A stretch of DNA of 64,000 bases from Sulfurovum sp. NBC37-1 (GTDB taxonomy: Bacteria > Campylobacterota > Campylobacteria > Campylobacterales > Sulfurovaceae). Location: positions 434,001 to 498,000 of the forward strand of contig NC_009663.1 in NCBI RefSeq assembly GCF_000010345.1, read 5' to 3'. The position numbers were made by a program, and so were the translations under genes. Below, piece by piece: positions 41,282-50,498 of this stretch. The first letter of the stretch is position 1. Each line of letters begins with the position of its first letter. The notes under the pieces were generated by a model. The model did no database searches and was not told where the DNA came from. It worked only from the letters and a program-made list of their open reading frames with translations.

Positions 41282-42610
41282 TCACTTTATAGGTGGAGAC
41301 TCAAGTTTCTGCCATTCCAGATTTCCCCATTTTTTCAGATCATCCTGCAGTGAGTCCAGTGTCCTGTCTTTATGACAGGCAAAACAGGCGTTGGTCTCTG
41401 CTGGCATACCGTACGCTTTTGTCTCTGCTGGGTAGGTGAATGCAAAACGGTGTGAACGTACGGTCAGTGGAGATTTACCCGTATGTTTCCCTGTTCTTGG
41501 CATATGGCATTCGATGCAGAGCGATCCTTTGGAGTCCGCCTTGTGATGTGTGTGCTGTTCGATGGTATCCTGGTGCGGTCCGATGACCGATCCTAAGGAA
41601 TGGCACTTCATACAGGCCTTGTTTCCTTCGGGTTTTTTGGCCGTATTGGTCAGCTTGTGCGGATTGTGGCAGTTGATACAGGTGATCCCATGCTTATACA
41701 TCCTGTCATGGATATATTCGTTCCCCTGTGTACGGTTCTTTTTTGCCGCACCGTTTGGCCAGAATTCTTTGGTCGCTTTTCCCGGTGCGAACGGTGCGGG
41801 GAGTTTGTGGTTGATCAGCGGTTTGCCCGCTTCGTAGCCTTTAGGGTAGTCCATAGCGCTCATCCAGAGGTCTTTAGCCGAGGCCTGCTCCGTCTCCATG
41901 CGCTTGTCGCGGTTCCGCATATGGCATTGCAGGCAGACCTCGTTGGTCCTGATGGGGTCTGCCAGACTGGCTTTGAAGACAGGGGAGTTGGGGTCTTCTG
42001 CGTGTTTGCTTCCCGGTCCATGACAGCTTTCGCAGGCGATGGCGGGTTCGACACGTTTACCTGTAGACATATAGCCCGTGAAGTGACAGCCGTCGCATGT
42101 CGTGGAAGTGGGGAACTGTTTGTTGTCATGCGGGTAGGAATCGTGGTACCAGTACTTATAGGGTTTGAAGTGCTGCCACTTCCCGGTCTGCGTATTCCAC
42201 TGGTAGTTCCCCAGGCGGTAATCCTCTTTGCCGTTGATGGTCGCAGGGATCATATAGCGCTGTTTGAACTTGCTTCCGATAGTGTAGATAGCATTTTTGA
42301 GCGTGAAGTCCGCATCGTCAGGCAGTTTGGAGAAGTCCGCCACGACCACGGAACCGTCCTTTCGGATATCCTGTATCATTTTCGAGTGCATGGAGGCTTT
42401 CCAGTCATGATAATGTTCTTTGTGGCACTCTTTGCATTTTTCCGATCCGACGAAATGGGCTTTTTTCTGTGCTTCTGGCTGCAGGTCGAGGTTCATCCCG
42501 ACACGGGCTTTGGTCAGCTGTGTGTAGTAGGGTGTGATCTTGGGCAGGTTGAACCATGCCACTGCGGCGATCAGCACTAGTCCGAGTAGGGCGAAAACGA
42601 TCTTTTTCAT
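41282..42610 (-). CDS. Octahaem c-type cytochrome, membrane-anchored
   Basis: 442 residues. An N-terminal membrane anchor or uncleaved signal (about 4-20) is followed by eight CXXCH haem-binding motifs: CKECH, CDGCH, CESCH, CLQCH, CINCH, CMKCH, CIECH and CFACH. The spacing and HGPG context (CESCHGPGSKH) recall cytochrome c554 and octahaem reductase families. The substrate cannot be read from the sequence: it could be a respiratory electron carrier or a reductase of a nitrogen or sulfur compound. Its ATG overlaps the aroE stop (ATGA), so it is translationally coupled to a shikimate-pathway gene, an odd pairing. Confidence 0.82.
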   Translation of the reverse strand: MKKIVFALLGLVLIAAVAWFNLPKITPYYTQLTKARVGMNLDLQPEAQKKAHFVGSEKCKECHKEHYHDWKASMHSKMIQDIRKDGSVVVADFSKLPDDADFTLKNAIYTIGSKFKQRYMIPATINGKEDYRLGNYQWNTQTGKWQHFKPYKYWYHDSYPHDNKQFPTSTTCDGCHFTGYMSTGKRVEPAIACESCHGPGSKHAEDPNSPVFKASLADPIRTNEVCLQCHMRNRDKRMETEQASAKDLWMSAMDYPKGYEAGKPLINHKLPAPFAPGKATKEFWPNGAAKKNRTQGNEYIHDRMYKHGITCINCHNPHKLTNTAKKPEGNKACMKCHSLGSVIGPHQDTIEQHTHHKADSKGSLCIECHMPRTGKHTGKSPLTVRSHRFAFTYPAETKAYGMPAETNACFACHKDRTLDSLQDDLKKWGNLEWQKLESPPIK

Positions 42611-43404
42611 AGTGTAAACGCTTTTTCCATATGGGCTTTGATCTCATCAAAGGTGTAACGATGGTCTGTAAAATGTTCAAATGCGATGATACCCTGATAG
42701 AGCAGCATGTTAGAGCCGTCTTTGGTTGGTTTTCTCAAAGATTTTGCCAGTTTTAAAAAAGGGGTCTCCTTGCCGTAAATGACATCAACGCAGGCTTTGG
42801 CAGAAGGGATGACGGCATCGAGCAGTTCCTTTGGAGCGGGAAGTGCATCATCTTCAAGCCCTGCGGAGGTCATATTAATGACAAGGTCGTAGCTTTCGGG
42901 TGTGAAGGTCTCAAAGGTAGCCGTTTTAAAGCCCTCCTGCGCGAATCTCTCCAGCCGTCCGGCGCTTCGGTTGAGCAGGGTGACCTCATACCCTTCATCC
43001 CTGAGTATGGCGGAAGTGGACTGTGCCGTACCGCCGGCACCCAGAAAGAGGACCTTTTTGACATTCTCAAATTCTGAGATCGCTTTGAGGAAGCCGGGAG
43101 CATCCGTATTGTAGCCGTAGAGTATTCCTTTTTTTTCGACGATGGTATTGACCGCTCCTACCTTCCGGGCAAATGGGTCCAGTTCGTCGCAGGCGGCGTA
43201 AGCATGCTCCTTGTGCGGCACGGTAATGTTGATACCCCTGAGCCCCAAAGCAAAAAAGGTTTCTTTGAGTTTTGTACCGTCTTCGAGTCTGTAGCGGTTG
43301 TAGCATCCCTCAAATCCCAGTCCTTTGAAAGCGAGGTTGTGCATGAGAGGAGATTTTGAATGTGAAACGGGGTTGCCGAAGATGGCAAAGAGTTGTCCTG
43401 TCAT
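42607..43404 (-). CDS. aroE: Shikimate dehydrogenase
   Basis: 265 residues. The shikimate site NPVSHSKSPLMHN, the catalytic lysine in ITVPHKEHAYAAC, and the NADPH-binding FLGAGGTAQSTSAIL are all present. It reduces 3-dehydroshikimate to shikimate. It lies 3 bases after trpE and overlaps the octahaem cytochrome gene by 4 bases. In C. jejuni aroE follows the SPOR gene (Cj0404-Cj0405, recalled). Confidence 0.94.
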   Translation of the reverse strand: MTGQLFAIFGNPVSHSKSPLMHNLAFKGLGFEGCYNRYRLEDGTKLKETFFALGLRGINITVPHKEHAYAACDELDPFARKVGAVNTIVEKKGILYGYNTDAPGFLKAISEFENVKKVLFLGAGGTAQSTSAILRDEGYEVTLLNRSAGRLERFAQEGFKTATFETFTPESYDLVINMTSAGLEDDALPAPKELLDAVIPSAKACVDVIYGKETPFLKLAKSLRKPTKDGSNMLLYQGIIAFEHFTDHRYTFDEIKAHMEKAFTL

Positions 43405-43407
43405 CTT

Positions 43408-44814
43408 CTAAAGCGTTTCCATCTCTTTAAGGGTTGCCAGCAGGGCACCGAGTTTGTTCTTCACTTCTAAGTACTCCAGCTCAGGGACAGAGTCCGCAAC
43501 TATACCGGCACCTGCCTGAAGGGTAATGGAGTCCGGCTTGATGAGAGAGGTCCGTATGGCGATGGCGGAGTCCATATTGCCGTTCAAGGAGAAGTAGCCG
43601 ACCGATCCGGAGTAGAATCCTCTTTTGAGGCCCTCGAACTTGGCGATGAGCTCCATTGCCTTGATCTTTGGTGCTCCGGTCATAGTACCTGCGGTGAATG
43701 TTGCGGCAAAAAGGTCGAACATATCCTTGTCATCCCGGATGACCGCTTCGACATCGGAGACCATATGCATCACGTGAGAGTACTTCTCTACACGCATCAT
43801 GTCGGTCACTTCTACAGTACCTGTCTTTGCGACACGTCCCACATCGTTACGGCCGAGGTCAATGAGCATGAGGTGCTCGGCACACTCTTTGGGGTCGTTC
43901 AGCATTTCAAGCTCAAGCTCTTTGTCCCTTGCATGTGTTTTCCCTCGTTTACGTGTACCGGCGATAGGGCGAAGCAGTATCTCCCCGTCTGTGAGCCGTA
44001 CCATCACTTCCGGGCTGGAACCACAGATGGAAAAATCCTCATAGTCGAGCAGGAAGAGGTAGGGAGAGGGGTTCTTCGAACGCAACACACGGTAGAAACT
44101 CAGCGGATCGATCTTCCCTTTTTGCGTATAGCGGTTGGCAAGCAGTATCTGGAAGATATCTCCCGAACGGATGTGTTCTTTGGATTCAACGACCAGTGCC
44201 TTGAAACGTTCTTCGTCAATACTGAAAGTGCCTTCTCCTTCGAGTTCGACCGCTTTGATTTCCATCGGTGTAAAGGTCTCATGCAGCATCTCTTCGATCT
44301 GCCCGAACCCTTCTTGCATGCGCGCATCATTGAGGATCAGTGTGAGCTTTGCACTTTTATGGGAGTAGGCGATGATGATCTTTGGGCGTACGAGGTCCAG
44401 GTCGGGTGTGTCGAGTGGATCGAGAAGGTTGTCCATACTTTCAGAGAGTACAGGTTCGAAGACTTTGACCATATCGTAAGCGATAAAACCGATGAATCCG
44501 TCTACGAAAGAGAAGCCTGCTTCCAGCGCTCTCTCTTTGTACTTCTCCTGATCGACACGGGCATAGTAGGATTTCATGAAGGTGAAAGGATCTTCATCGA
44601 GAACTTTTTCCGTGCCGGAAGTATCTGTATAGTGTGTTGTCTTGTCCTTGTAGCGCAGGCGTTCCTGTGCTCCTATGGTGATGAAAGAAAAGTTCCCGTC
44701 ACTGGTATTGACCACACTTTCGAAGAGCATAGTGATTTCACCGGGAAAGAGGGTTTTGATCTTTCCATAGAGTGCCACAGGGGTCAATTGGTCAAAAAGA
44801 ACTGTTTTCATCAT
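43408..44814 (-). CDS. trpE: Anthranilate synthase component I
   Basis: 468 residues. The chorismate-binding domain has SGDIFQILLANRY, RPIAGTRKRGKT, ENLMLIDLGRNDVGR-like MLIDLGRNDVGR, and TFTAGTMTGAPKIKAM. PIAGT, rather than the PIKGT of aminodeoxychorismate synthase, favours TrpE. MLFESVV near residue 30 matches the tryptophan feedback motif LLES in position. With a glutamine amidotransferase (TrpG, not seen here) it makes anthranilate from chorismate. It lies between a SPOR gene and aroE, so two aromatic genes share the operon. Confidence 0.88.
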   Translation of the reverse strand: MMKTVLFDQLTPVALYGKIKTLFPGEITMLFESVVNTSDGNFSFITIGAQERLRYKDKTTHYTDTSGTEKVLDEDPFTFMKSYYARVDQEKYKERALEAGFSFVDGFIGFIAYDMVKVFEPVLSESMDNLLDPLDTPDLDLVRPKIIIAYSHKSAKLTLILNDARMQEGFGQIEEMLHETFTPMEIKAVELEGEGTFSIDEERFKALVVESKEHIRSGDIFQILLANRYTQKGKIDPLSFYRVLRSKNPSPYLFLLDYEDFSICGSSPEVMVRLTDGEILLRPIAGTRKRGKTHARDKELELEMLNDPKECAEHLMLIDLGRNDVGRVAKTGTVEVTDMMRVEKYSHVMHMVSDVEAVIRDDKDMFDLFAATFTAGTMTGAPKIKAMELIAKFEGLKRGFYSGSVGYFSLNGNMDSAIAIRTSLIKPDSITLQAGAGIVADSVPELEYLEVKNKLGALLATLKEMETL

Positions 44815-44817
44815 GGC

Positions 44818-45579
44818 TTATTTCTTTACGATGAACGCACCCTTGTTGATGCGGTCCCTGACTCTTACCAGTGCATTGTCTGCATCGGTTCTGCTTGGGT
44901 ATGGTCCGATGAGCAGTTTTTTGGCACCATTGGCAGTCGGTGCTGTGATCTTGTAGGCGAAACCGTGTTTCTTGATGGTGTTCAGGAATCGTGTGCTTGG
45001 TGTCTGCGAGAACGATCCGACCTGTATATAGTACTTCACGCCGGAAGTGGTATGGTTTTTTTTGGGAACGGCCACTTTTTTCGGTGCAGTCGGCTTTACG
45101 GGTACAACGATCTTTTCTGTTTCTACAGGCTTGGCAGGTTCTTTTTTCACTTCAGTTTTTTTCTCTACGACTTTTGGAACAGGTGTCTTTTCGGCAGGTT
45201 CGGGTACCACTGCCGCTACAACAGGTTTTTTCTCAACAGCGACCTCTTCATCGATCTCCACCGTCTCTTTTTTGATCTCTTCGGTTTTCTTTGGGGGTGT
45301 AAGTTTTTCTTCTATCATGGAAGAGAGTTTGGTCTCACCCTTGGGTGCCTTGACCTTAGGGGTGCTCTGAAGGGTAAGCTCCGGACTGATCATATCGGTC
45401 ATGTTCTCCTCAAGGGCGATCTCTGTATTCTTTGGCTCACTGAGTATGGTCTTGGTAAATACGATCGCCACGATCAGAACAACGATGATCAATGCAACGA
45501 TCGTTAAAAAACTTTTTGATTTGTTATTTTTGGGCTCAATATTATCGATGATAAGATCATCTAAATTGTGGTCATTCAT
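44818..45579 (-). CDS. Membrane-anchored SPOR-domain protein
   Basis: 253 residues. An N-terminal cytoplasmic stretch of about 22 residues, one membrane segment (FLTIVALIIVVLIVAIVFT), a long lysine-, proline- and valine-rich periplasmic linker, and a C-terminal SPOR domain (KYYIQVGSFSQTPSTRFL, KLLIGPYPSRTDADNAL) are visible. SPOR domains bind septal peptidoglycan lacking stem peptides, so a division role is likely. It fits C. jejuni Cj0404 by position (recalled) and opens the trpE-aroE-cytochrome run. Confidence 0.85.
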   Translation of the reverse strand: MNDHNLDDLIIDNIEPKNNKSKSFLTIVALIIVVLIVAIVFTKTILSEPKNTEIALEENMTDMISPELTLQSTPKVKAPKGETKLSSMIEEKLTPPKKTEEIKKETVEIDEEVAVEKKPVVAAVVPEPAEKTPVPKVVEKKTEVKKEPAKPVETEKIVVPVKPTAPKKVAVPKKNHTTSGVKYYIQVGSFSQTPSTRFLNTIKKHGFAYKITAPTANGAKKLLIGPYPSRTDADNALVRVRDRINKGAFIVKK

Positions 45580-45679
45580 TAGGGGAGGTCTCCAGATATA
45601 ATTTTAGGCTAATTATACCCTATGATTTGTATATAAAAGTTTAGGATTTTAAGAATGCCGGACGGAACGGTCATCCTCC

Positions 45680-48600
45680 CTACATTCCAAGCTTTTTCTG
45701 ATTGAGTATCGTATAGAGTGCCGGTAGGTAGAGAAGGTTCAGTACTGTTCCCCAGGCAAGCCCGAATGCCAGAGAAATCGCCATAGGCTGGAAGATGGCT
45801 GCCTGCCCTGTAGGGAAAAACACCAGTGAAGCCAGACCAATAAGCGTGGTGACCGATGTAAGGATGATCGGCCTGAAACGCTTGGACGCGTAGTAGTATA
45901 TCCCCTCAAGGTCCTTTGCTCTCTTTAGATTCATCAGCATAATAATCCCGTCATTGATAACCACCCCTGAAAGCCCCAGCATGCCGATGATGGAGGGCAT
46001 GGAGAGGTTCAGGCCCATGACGAAATGCCCTATGAGCACGCCAAGGAAGGCAAAGGGAATTACTGTCATGATCATGAACGTCTCTCTGAAGGAATTGAAG
46101 AGGTAGAGCAGGGAGAGCATGATGAGCAGCATGGCCATAGCAGAGGCAAGCATCATATCGTGTTTGAGCTCCTTCTTCTTCTCTTCTTCTCCTTTGAAAA
46201 TGATCTTGATACCCTCTTTTTTCGCCTTTTCAAGTATGGGCTTGATGGCATCGATCGCTTCAGTGGCGGTCAGTACCTTGCTGTTGACGTTGGCATAGAT
46301 GTAGAAGTTGGTCAGCCCGTTGTCCTTGATGACCTTTTCAAATGAACGTATGATGTGGAAATCCGCAACATCTTCAAGTGAGACCGAACTTCCATTATCG
46401 AGTCGTATCTGAAACTGTTTGAGTGCTTCAAGCGAATCTTTCTGGCTGCTTCGTACTTTGAGTTCGAGCAGGTCGGAACTGTCAAAAGCAAAACCGATGC
46501 GTTTTTCCAGATAGAAATTCGAGAGCAGGGCACCGAGTTTTTTCTCGTTGAGCCCCAGTGATTCCCCATAACTGTTGACCTTGAGTTTTATCTCGTCCAC
46601 ACCGTAATGCATGGCATCATTCACGGAGACGATCCCTTTGAGTGAAGAGAGTTTCTCTTCGATCTTTTTGGCATACTTCATGATCTTTTGGCTGTCATCC
46701 GAGACCAAACCGATTTTTAGGTCCGACTTTATAGGACCGACCTTTCTTTCGACGATGGCAAGATCGCTCAGACCGAAACGCTTTTTGTAATGCTGCTGTT
46801 TCAGGAAAGCCCTGAGCTTTTCGGAAATGACCGCAGATTTCTCCTTTCTGGTGCGTCCTTCACTGTCATAGTAAAAGCTGAGTGTAGGGGTGATGAACCT
46901 GTCAACGAGATTTTGTGCCTTGAGCTTTTGAAGTTCAATGTCGATGTTCCCCACATAGGGGTAGCTCTCCGAATTCCCCGCACTGTCCCTTCTCCAGCCC
47001 GCTACCGAGCCGATATGTTCTATGTAGAATTCATCTTTGTGTGCATAGAGGTCTTTTTCTATCGCTTTCAGTGCGCGCATGGTCTCTTCGGTCGAAGTGT
47101 TGACATTGGCTTTGAGTGTGATGCGTATGGTGCTCGCATCAAACTTGGGGAACATCTGGAATTTACTGCTTTTGACACCGATGACGATCAGCAGAGGTAC
47201 CAGTATGAGAAAGAGTGTCAGAAACGTTTTCCTGTAATACATCAGCTTATGGATCAGTTTGCTGTAGATCCGGTTGGCACGCTCCCAGGAAGTGGTCTTT
47301 TCATTTTTGTTAAGCAGATGGGCCGCGTGTATGGGAAGAAAAAGGAAGGACTCGATGAGCGAAGCCAGGACCAGCACGGAGACGGCGATGGGAATGAGTT
47401 TGATAACCTCTCCCATATTGCCGCTCATCATCAGGGCGGGAATGAACGCGAAGAGGGTGGTAAGGGAGGCGATGGTGACAGGCTTGAACATCTCTTTGGC
47501 TCCCTGTATGGCCGCTTCTTTGGGTTCCAGCCCCTCCTCAATGTGCTGCTGAATATTCTCGCTGACCACGATAGCATCGTCCACGATGATCCCCAGGGCA
47601 ATGAGCACTCCGACCAGTGAGATCATATTGATCGTATAGCCTGCCAGATAAAGATAGATCACTCCCATGACAAAAGAGGTAGGGATACCCAGGGTGATGA
47701 CTAAAGACATACGCCAGTTTATCAGAATGCCTACGAGCAGTGAGATCAGGATCAGCCCCAGCAGTATGTTGGAGATGACGATGTTGAGGCGGTCTTTGAT
47801 CTTTTCGGAACGGTCATTATGGATCGTGAAGTATATGCCCTTGCTGTTCTGGTTCATGCGGGCGACAATCTCTCTGATCTGTTCAGCCAGTTTCAGGGCA
47901 TTCCCCTCACTGCTCTGCTTGATGCTCACATCCACGGCATTTTTCCCGTCGATGGAGTAAATCGTAGCCGCATCCTCATAGCGCTTTGAAACGGTTGCAA
48001 TGTCTTTGAGGTAAAGCGTTTTGCCCCCAATGTCCAGCTGGCTCTGAAGCATTTTCTGGGCATCTTTGGGGCCGTTGTAGGTGGAGAGGTAGAAGTGCTT
48101 GGCATCGCTCTCTTCTATCATCCCAACGGGGAAGATATAGGAGAGCCCGGTAAGCGCGGCAACGACGGTACTTTCATCCAGCCCGTAGGCCCGTATCTTC
48201 TGTGTATCGAGATGGATATCGTAGTATTTGTCCGAGTCGCCGAAGATCTTGACCTCGGAAATGTTCTTCAGGGCAGATACTTTGTCTTTGAGTCTGTCTG
48301 CAGCTTCGATGAGTGCCGAGTGGGGCGCCTTCTGCGAGGAGATAGCCACACGCATCAGGTCGCGCTTCACTTCCAGGACATTGACCACCGGTTCGTCCAT
48401 ATCGGAGGGGAGGTACTGTTTTGTCAGGGCGATGGCATTCTTGACCTTCTCGGCAGTATTATATTTGTCAACCCGTTTTTCAAGCTCAAGGATGATGTTG
48501 AACTTCCCTGCCGAGATAATGGTCGCCATCTTATCTATACCGTCGATGTTCTTGAGTTCCTGTTCTATCTCCTTGACGGCCATCTTGTTGAGCATATCGA

Positions 48601-48772
48601 TGGAAGCCCCGGCATAGTGTCCGTTCACAGAGACCATGTCCAGTTCAAAAGAAGGGAAGATCTCTTTTGGGGTTTTCGTGTAAAGCACCGCGCCTGTCAG
48701 AAAGATGAGAATGAAGAGAAAGTAGTTGAGCCGGCTGTTCTCAACAAAGAAACGCAGAAGTTTTTCGAACAT
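45680..48772 (-). CDS. RND-family efflux permease
   Basis: 1030 residues. The AcrB layout is present: an N-terminal membrane helix, a large periplasmic loop (about 35-330), six helices including the proton-relay pair in GIIVDDAIVVSENIQ, a second periplasmic loop (about 540-840) and a final helix bundle (MPSIIGMLGLSGVVINDGIIM). It belongs to the HAE-type exporters. No membrane fusion protein or outer membrane channel is encoded next to it, which is unusual. It separates the SPOR gene from the cassette-like region and has no counterpart in the recalled Campylobacter order. Confidence 0.9.
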   Translation of the reverse strand: MFEKLLRFFVENSRLNYFLFILIFLTGAVLYTKTPKEIFPSFELDMVSVNGHYAGASIDMLNKMAVKEIEQELKNIDGIDKMATIISAGKFNIILELEKRVDKYNTAEKVKNAIALTKQYLPSDMDEPVVNVLEVKRDLMRVAISSQKAPHSALIEAADRLKDKVSALKNISEVKIFGDSDKYYDIHLDTQKIRAYGLDESTVVAALTGLSYIFPVGMIEESDAKHFYLSTYNGPKDAQKMLQSQLDIGGKTLYLKDIATVSKRYEDAATIYSIDGKNAVDVSIKQSSEGNALKLAEQIREIVARMNQNSKGIYFTIHNDRSEKIKDRLNIVISNILLGLILISLLVGILINWRMSLVITLGIPTSFVMGVIYLYLAGYTINMISLVGVLIALGIIVDDAIVVSENIQQHIEEGLEPKEAAIQGAKEMFKPVTIASLTTLFAFIPALMMSGNMGEVIKLIPIAVSVLVLASLIESFLFLPIHAAHLLNKNEKTTSWERANRIYSKLIHKLMYYRKTFLTLFLILVPLLIVIGVKSSKFQMFPKFDASTIRITLKANVNTSTEETMRALKAIEKDLYAHKDEFYIEHIGSVAGWRRDSAGNSESYPYVGNIDIELQKLKAQNLVDRFITPTLSFYYDSEGRTRKEKSAVISEKLRAFLKQQHYKKRFGLSDLAIVERKVGPIKSDLKIGLVSDDSQKIMKYAKKIEEKLSSLKGIVSVNDAMHYGVDEIKLKVNSYGESLGLNEKKLGALLSNFYLEKRIGFAFDSSDLLELKVRSSQKDSLEALKQFQIRLDNGSSVSLEDVADFHIIRSFEKVIKDNGLTNFYIYANVNSKVLTATEAIDAIKPILEKAKKEGIKIIFKGEEEKKKELKHDMMLASAMAMLLIMLSLLYLFNSFRETFMIMTVIPFAFLGVLIGHFVMGLNLSMPSIIGMLGLSGVVINDGIIMLMNLKRAKDLEGIYYYASKRFRPIILTSVTTLIGLASLVFFPTGQAAIFQPMAISLAFGLAWGTVLNLLYLPALYTILNQKKLGM

Positions 48773-49082
48773 CGATATCCATTACTTTTTTGTCATTGTA
48801 GCGTATATTTTATAGCAGATACTGACATGTCATGAAGAGCTCGCTATGGGTAGTGCTCCTTTGGTACTTTTCCTTATAAAACATGCCAATATAGTACATT
48901 TTATAACGTTTTCTATGGGAGGGTAAATATTTATGGGCTACAAACGTCGTTATAGCGAATAACCTTATAAAATATGTTAGATTATAAGGTTTTGAATTAT
49001 CGAATATATCTCATCTCTATTTAGTTCAAAATTTAATAAGAAAAGGTGTATAGTATTCCTTACAATAAAAGGATAAAAAGAA
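48773..49082. other. Intergenic stretch left of the cassette-like array
   Basis: AT-rich, no gene. It holds a weak palindrome (CCTTATAAAA at 48872-48881 against TTTTATAACG at 48899-48908) and the perfect palindrome 48961-48991. Leader sequence with an AAAGGAT ribosome site precedes the ATG at 49083. Confidence 0.5.
48961..48991. repeat. AACCTTATAA palindrome, array unit 1
   Basis: AACCTTATAA at 48961-48970 is perfectly inverted at 48982-48991, with an 11-base centre. The right half, ATGTTAGATTATAAGGTTTT at 48974-48993, recurs exactly at 49865-49884. Confidence 0.8.
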
Positions 49083-49784
49083 ATGGGTAAACCTCAAAAA
49101 GATGCACTTGATAAAGCACGAGAAGCTTTTCGCTTAGGTAATTATGTAGATGCTCTTGAAAACTACGATTATTTCTTTGAACATGCTCTAGATGATGATC
49201 CTGCTTCTTCGTATGGAGTACGACTTTCATACTGTTTATCTGAGTGGGTAAAACTTGGAGAGAAATATCCGGAGGCTCTCATTAGACTAAAGTCAAAAAG
49301 GGATGAAGCTCTAGACTTGCTCTTAAAAACAAAAGAACCAGAACGATTTCATGATTATGTTGCTATTTGTGAATATTTAAAAAGTTCTGAGTTGCCAGTC
49401 AATGAATTTATCAAACTACATGATGAAGAGTCTACACTTTCTCAAGATATTGTTAGATTTATTTGGGATAAACTTATCAAAAAAGAAAAATGGAAAATTT
49501 GTAATGCATATCTACCTAATCCTGAAGAAAAATACAAGGAAGCACTTACAAGCTTTAATATTGCCATGAAATATTGCAAATCAAACCCCGAATATGATAT
49601 AGAAAGGCAGATGATAGGTAGTTATGTAATGGAAATATACAATATACTTTTAGTTTTAATGAAAAACAATCGGATAGATGCTGCCAAATCAGTACGCAAA
49701 CAAGTAATTGAAGACTTTAATTCAAGAGGCTACACCGGGCTTATGGAAAAAATTGATAAAGAAATTGGTCTTGAAGAAGCATAG
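49083..49784 (+). CDS. Hypothetical TPR-like protein in cassette-like region
   Basis: 233 residues, not recognised. The first 40 residues (AREAFRLGNYVDALENYDYFFEHAL) read like a tetratricopeptide unit, and KEALTSFNIAMKYCKSNPEY could be another, so an all-helical scaffold is likely. No signal peptide or membrane segment. The codon use is AT-rich compared with the flanking genes. AAAGGAT lies about 10 bases before the ATG. It is bounded on both sides by the AACCTTATAA palindromes, which suggests it moved as a unit. Confidence 0.6.
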   Translation: MGKPQKDALDKAREAFRLGNYVDALENYDYFFEHALDDDPASSYGVRLSYCLSEWVKLGEKYPEALIRLKSKRDEALDLLLKTKEPERFHDYVAICEYLKSSELPVNEFIKLHDEESTLSQDIVRFIWDKLIKKEKWKICNAYLPNPEEKYKEALTSFNIAMKYCKSNPEYDIERQMIGSYVMEIYNILLVLMKNNRIDAAKSVRKQVIEDFNSRGYTGLMEKIDKEIGLEEA

Positions 49785-49815
49785 ACTTTCGGGAACTAAA
49801 TATAACACATTGAAG

Positions 49816-49881
49816 ACCTTATAAAATATATAACTTTATGAGGATTTTTTGCCCGTTATATTCTATGTTAGATTATAAGGT
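49816..49881. repeat. AACCTTATAA palindrome, array unit 2 (with inner stem)
   Basis: ACCTTATAA at 49816-49824 is inverted at 49873-49881. Between them ATATAAC at 49828-49834 pairs with GTTATAT at 49855-49861, giving a nested stem. The right arm is part of the 20-base exact repeat of unit 1. This unit separates the TPR-like gene from the 72-residue gene. Confidence 0.7.
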
Positions 49882-49924
49882 TTTCATATTAAATATGTAT
49901 AATTATCTTAATAAAGGTATTAGT

Positions 49925-50143
49925 ATGAATAAATTTGAGTTGGCTGATAAACTATATAAAGTCGGTTATGAACATAAAGATGTTAAATCTATATGGGCAT
50001 ATGCTTGGGATGAACAGCATATAGGTCAATCAGGTAAAAAAAGAAAACCTTGGCAATTAAAAGCACTTGAAGAAGTCTCAGTGAAAATTGAAGATATTGA
50101 ATTTGACAGTAATGATACTTCTCATTTGTTTAGAGTTCTTTAG
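49925..50143 (+). CDS. Small hypothetical protein in cassette-like region
   Basis: 72 residues from the ATG at 49925 (MNKFELADKLYKVGYEHKDV), which has AAAGG 8 bases upstream. The frame is open to 49838, but the earlier part runs through palindrome unit 2 and is hydrophobic without supporting signals. The product is soluble and mixed helical (WAYAWDEQHIGQSGKKRKPW); I do not recognise it. It is very AT-rich compared with the neighbouring core genes. Confidence 0.5.
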   Translation: MNKFELADKLYKVGYEHKDVKSIWAYAWDEQHIGQSGKKRKPWQLKALEEVSVKIEDIEFDSNDTSHLFRVL

Positions 50144-50167
50144 ATGGTTGAGCTAAGTATGGAATAA

Positions 50168-50476
50168 ATGAAAATATTACTTTCAAGCATTATCATTGTT
50201 TTTATCTTAACGTATGGAGTGGTATGGTTTGATACACAACAAGATAGAGAAAACATATTAAGAGTCAAAAAAGATTCTATAGCTTTTGAAGATTGGAAAT
50301 GTGGATATCTATGTAATACACCAATATTCAAAGTTTATGACGGTGAAAAATACAATGTATTACGCATTAGATATGGTAAAGGTTTCATGGCATTTAAAAT
50401 TAAATCAAAAAACGGATTAACTGGTTGGACTATATTGGATGGACAATATGAAATTACTAAGTTAGAGCATAATTAA
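50168..50476 (+). CDS. Small membrane-anchored hypothetical protein
   Basis: 102 residues. One N-terminal hydrophobic segment (MKILLSSIIIVFILTYGVVWF) anchors or exports a domain of about 80 residues with two cysteines (WKCGYLCNTP). No family is recognised. It follows the 72-residue gene by 24 bases and ends 22 bases before palindrome unit 3, so the two small genes may form one cassette-like unit. Confidence 0.5.
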   Translation: MKILLSSIIIVFILTYGVVWFDTQQDRENILRVKKDSIAFEDWKCGYLCNTPIFKVYDGEKYNVLRIRYGKGFMAFKIKSKNGLTGWTILDGQYEITKLEHN

Positions 50477-50498
50477 CAATTGAAAGAGACAAATTTTC

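Noticed and set aside
41600-42580. 326-codon open frame on the plus strand
   Set aside because: It lies opposite the octahaem cytochrome; the reverse of CXXCH-rich sequence gives long open frames by chance.
43765-45507. 580-codon open frame on the plus strand
   Set aside because: It is antisense to trpE and the SPOR gene, both clearly real. Its residues are rich in cysteine, histidine and phenylalanine, as in reverse-frame shadows.
49800-49873. Possible integron attC site
   Set aside because: GTTAGAT fits the GTTRRRY core and ATATAAC is nearly its complement, but no matching inner L boxes were found and no integrase gene is visible. The cassette-like array is reported without calling it an integron.
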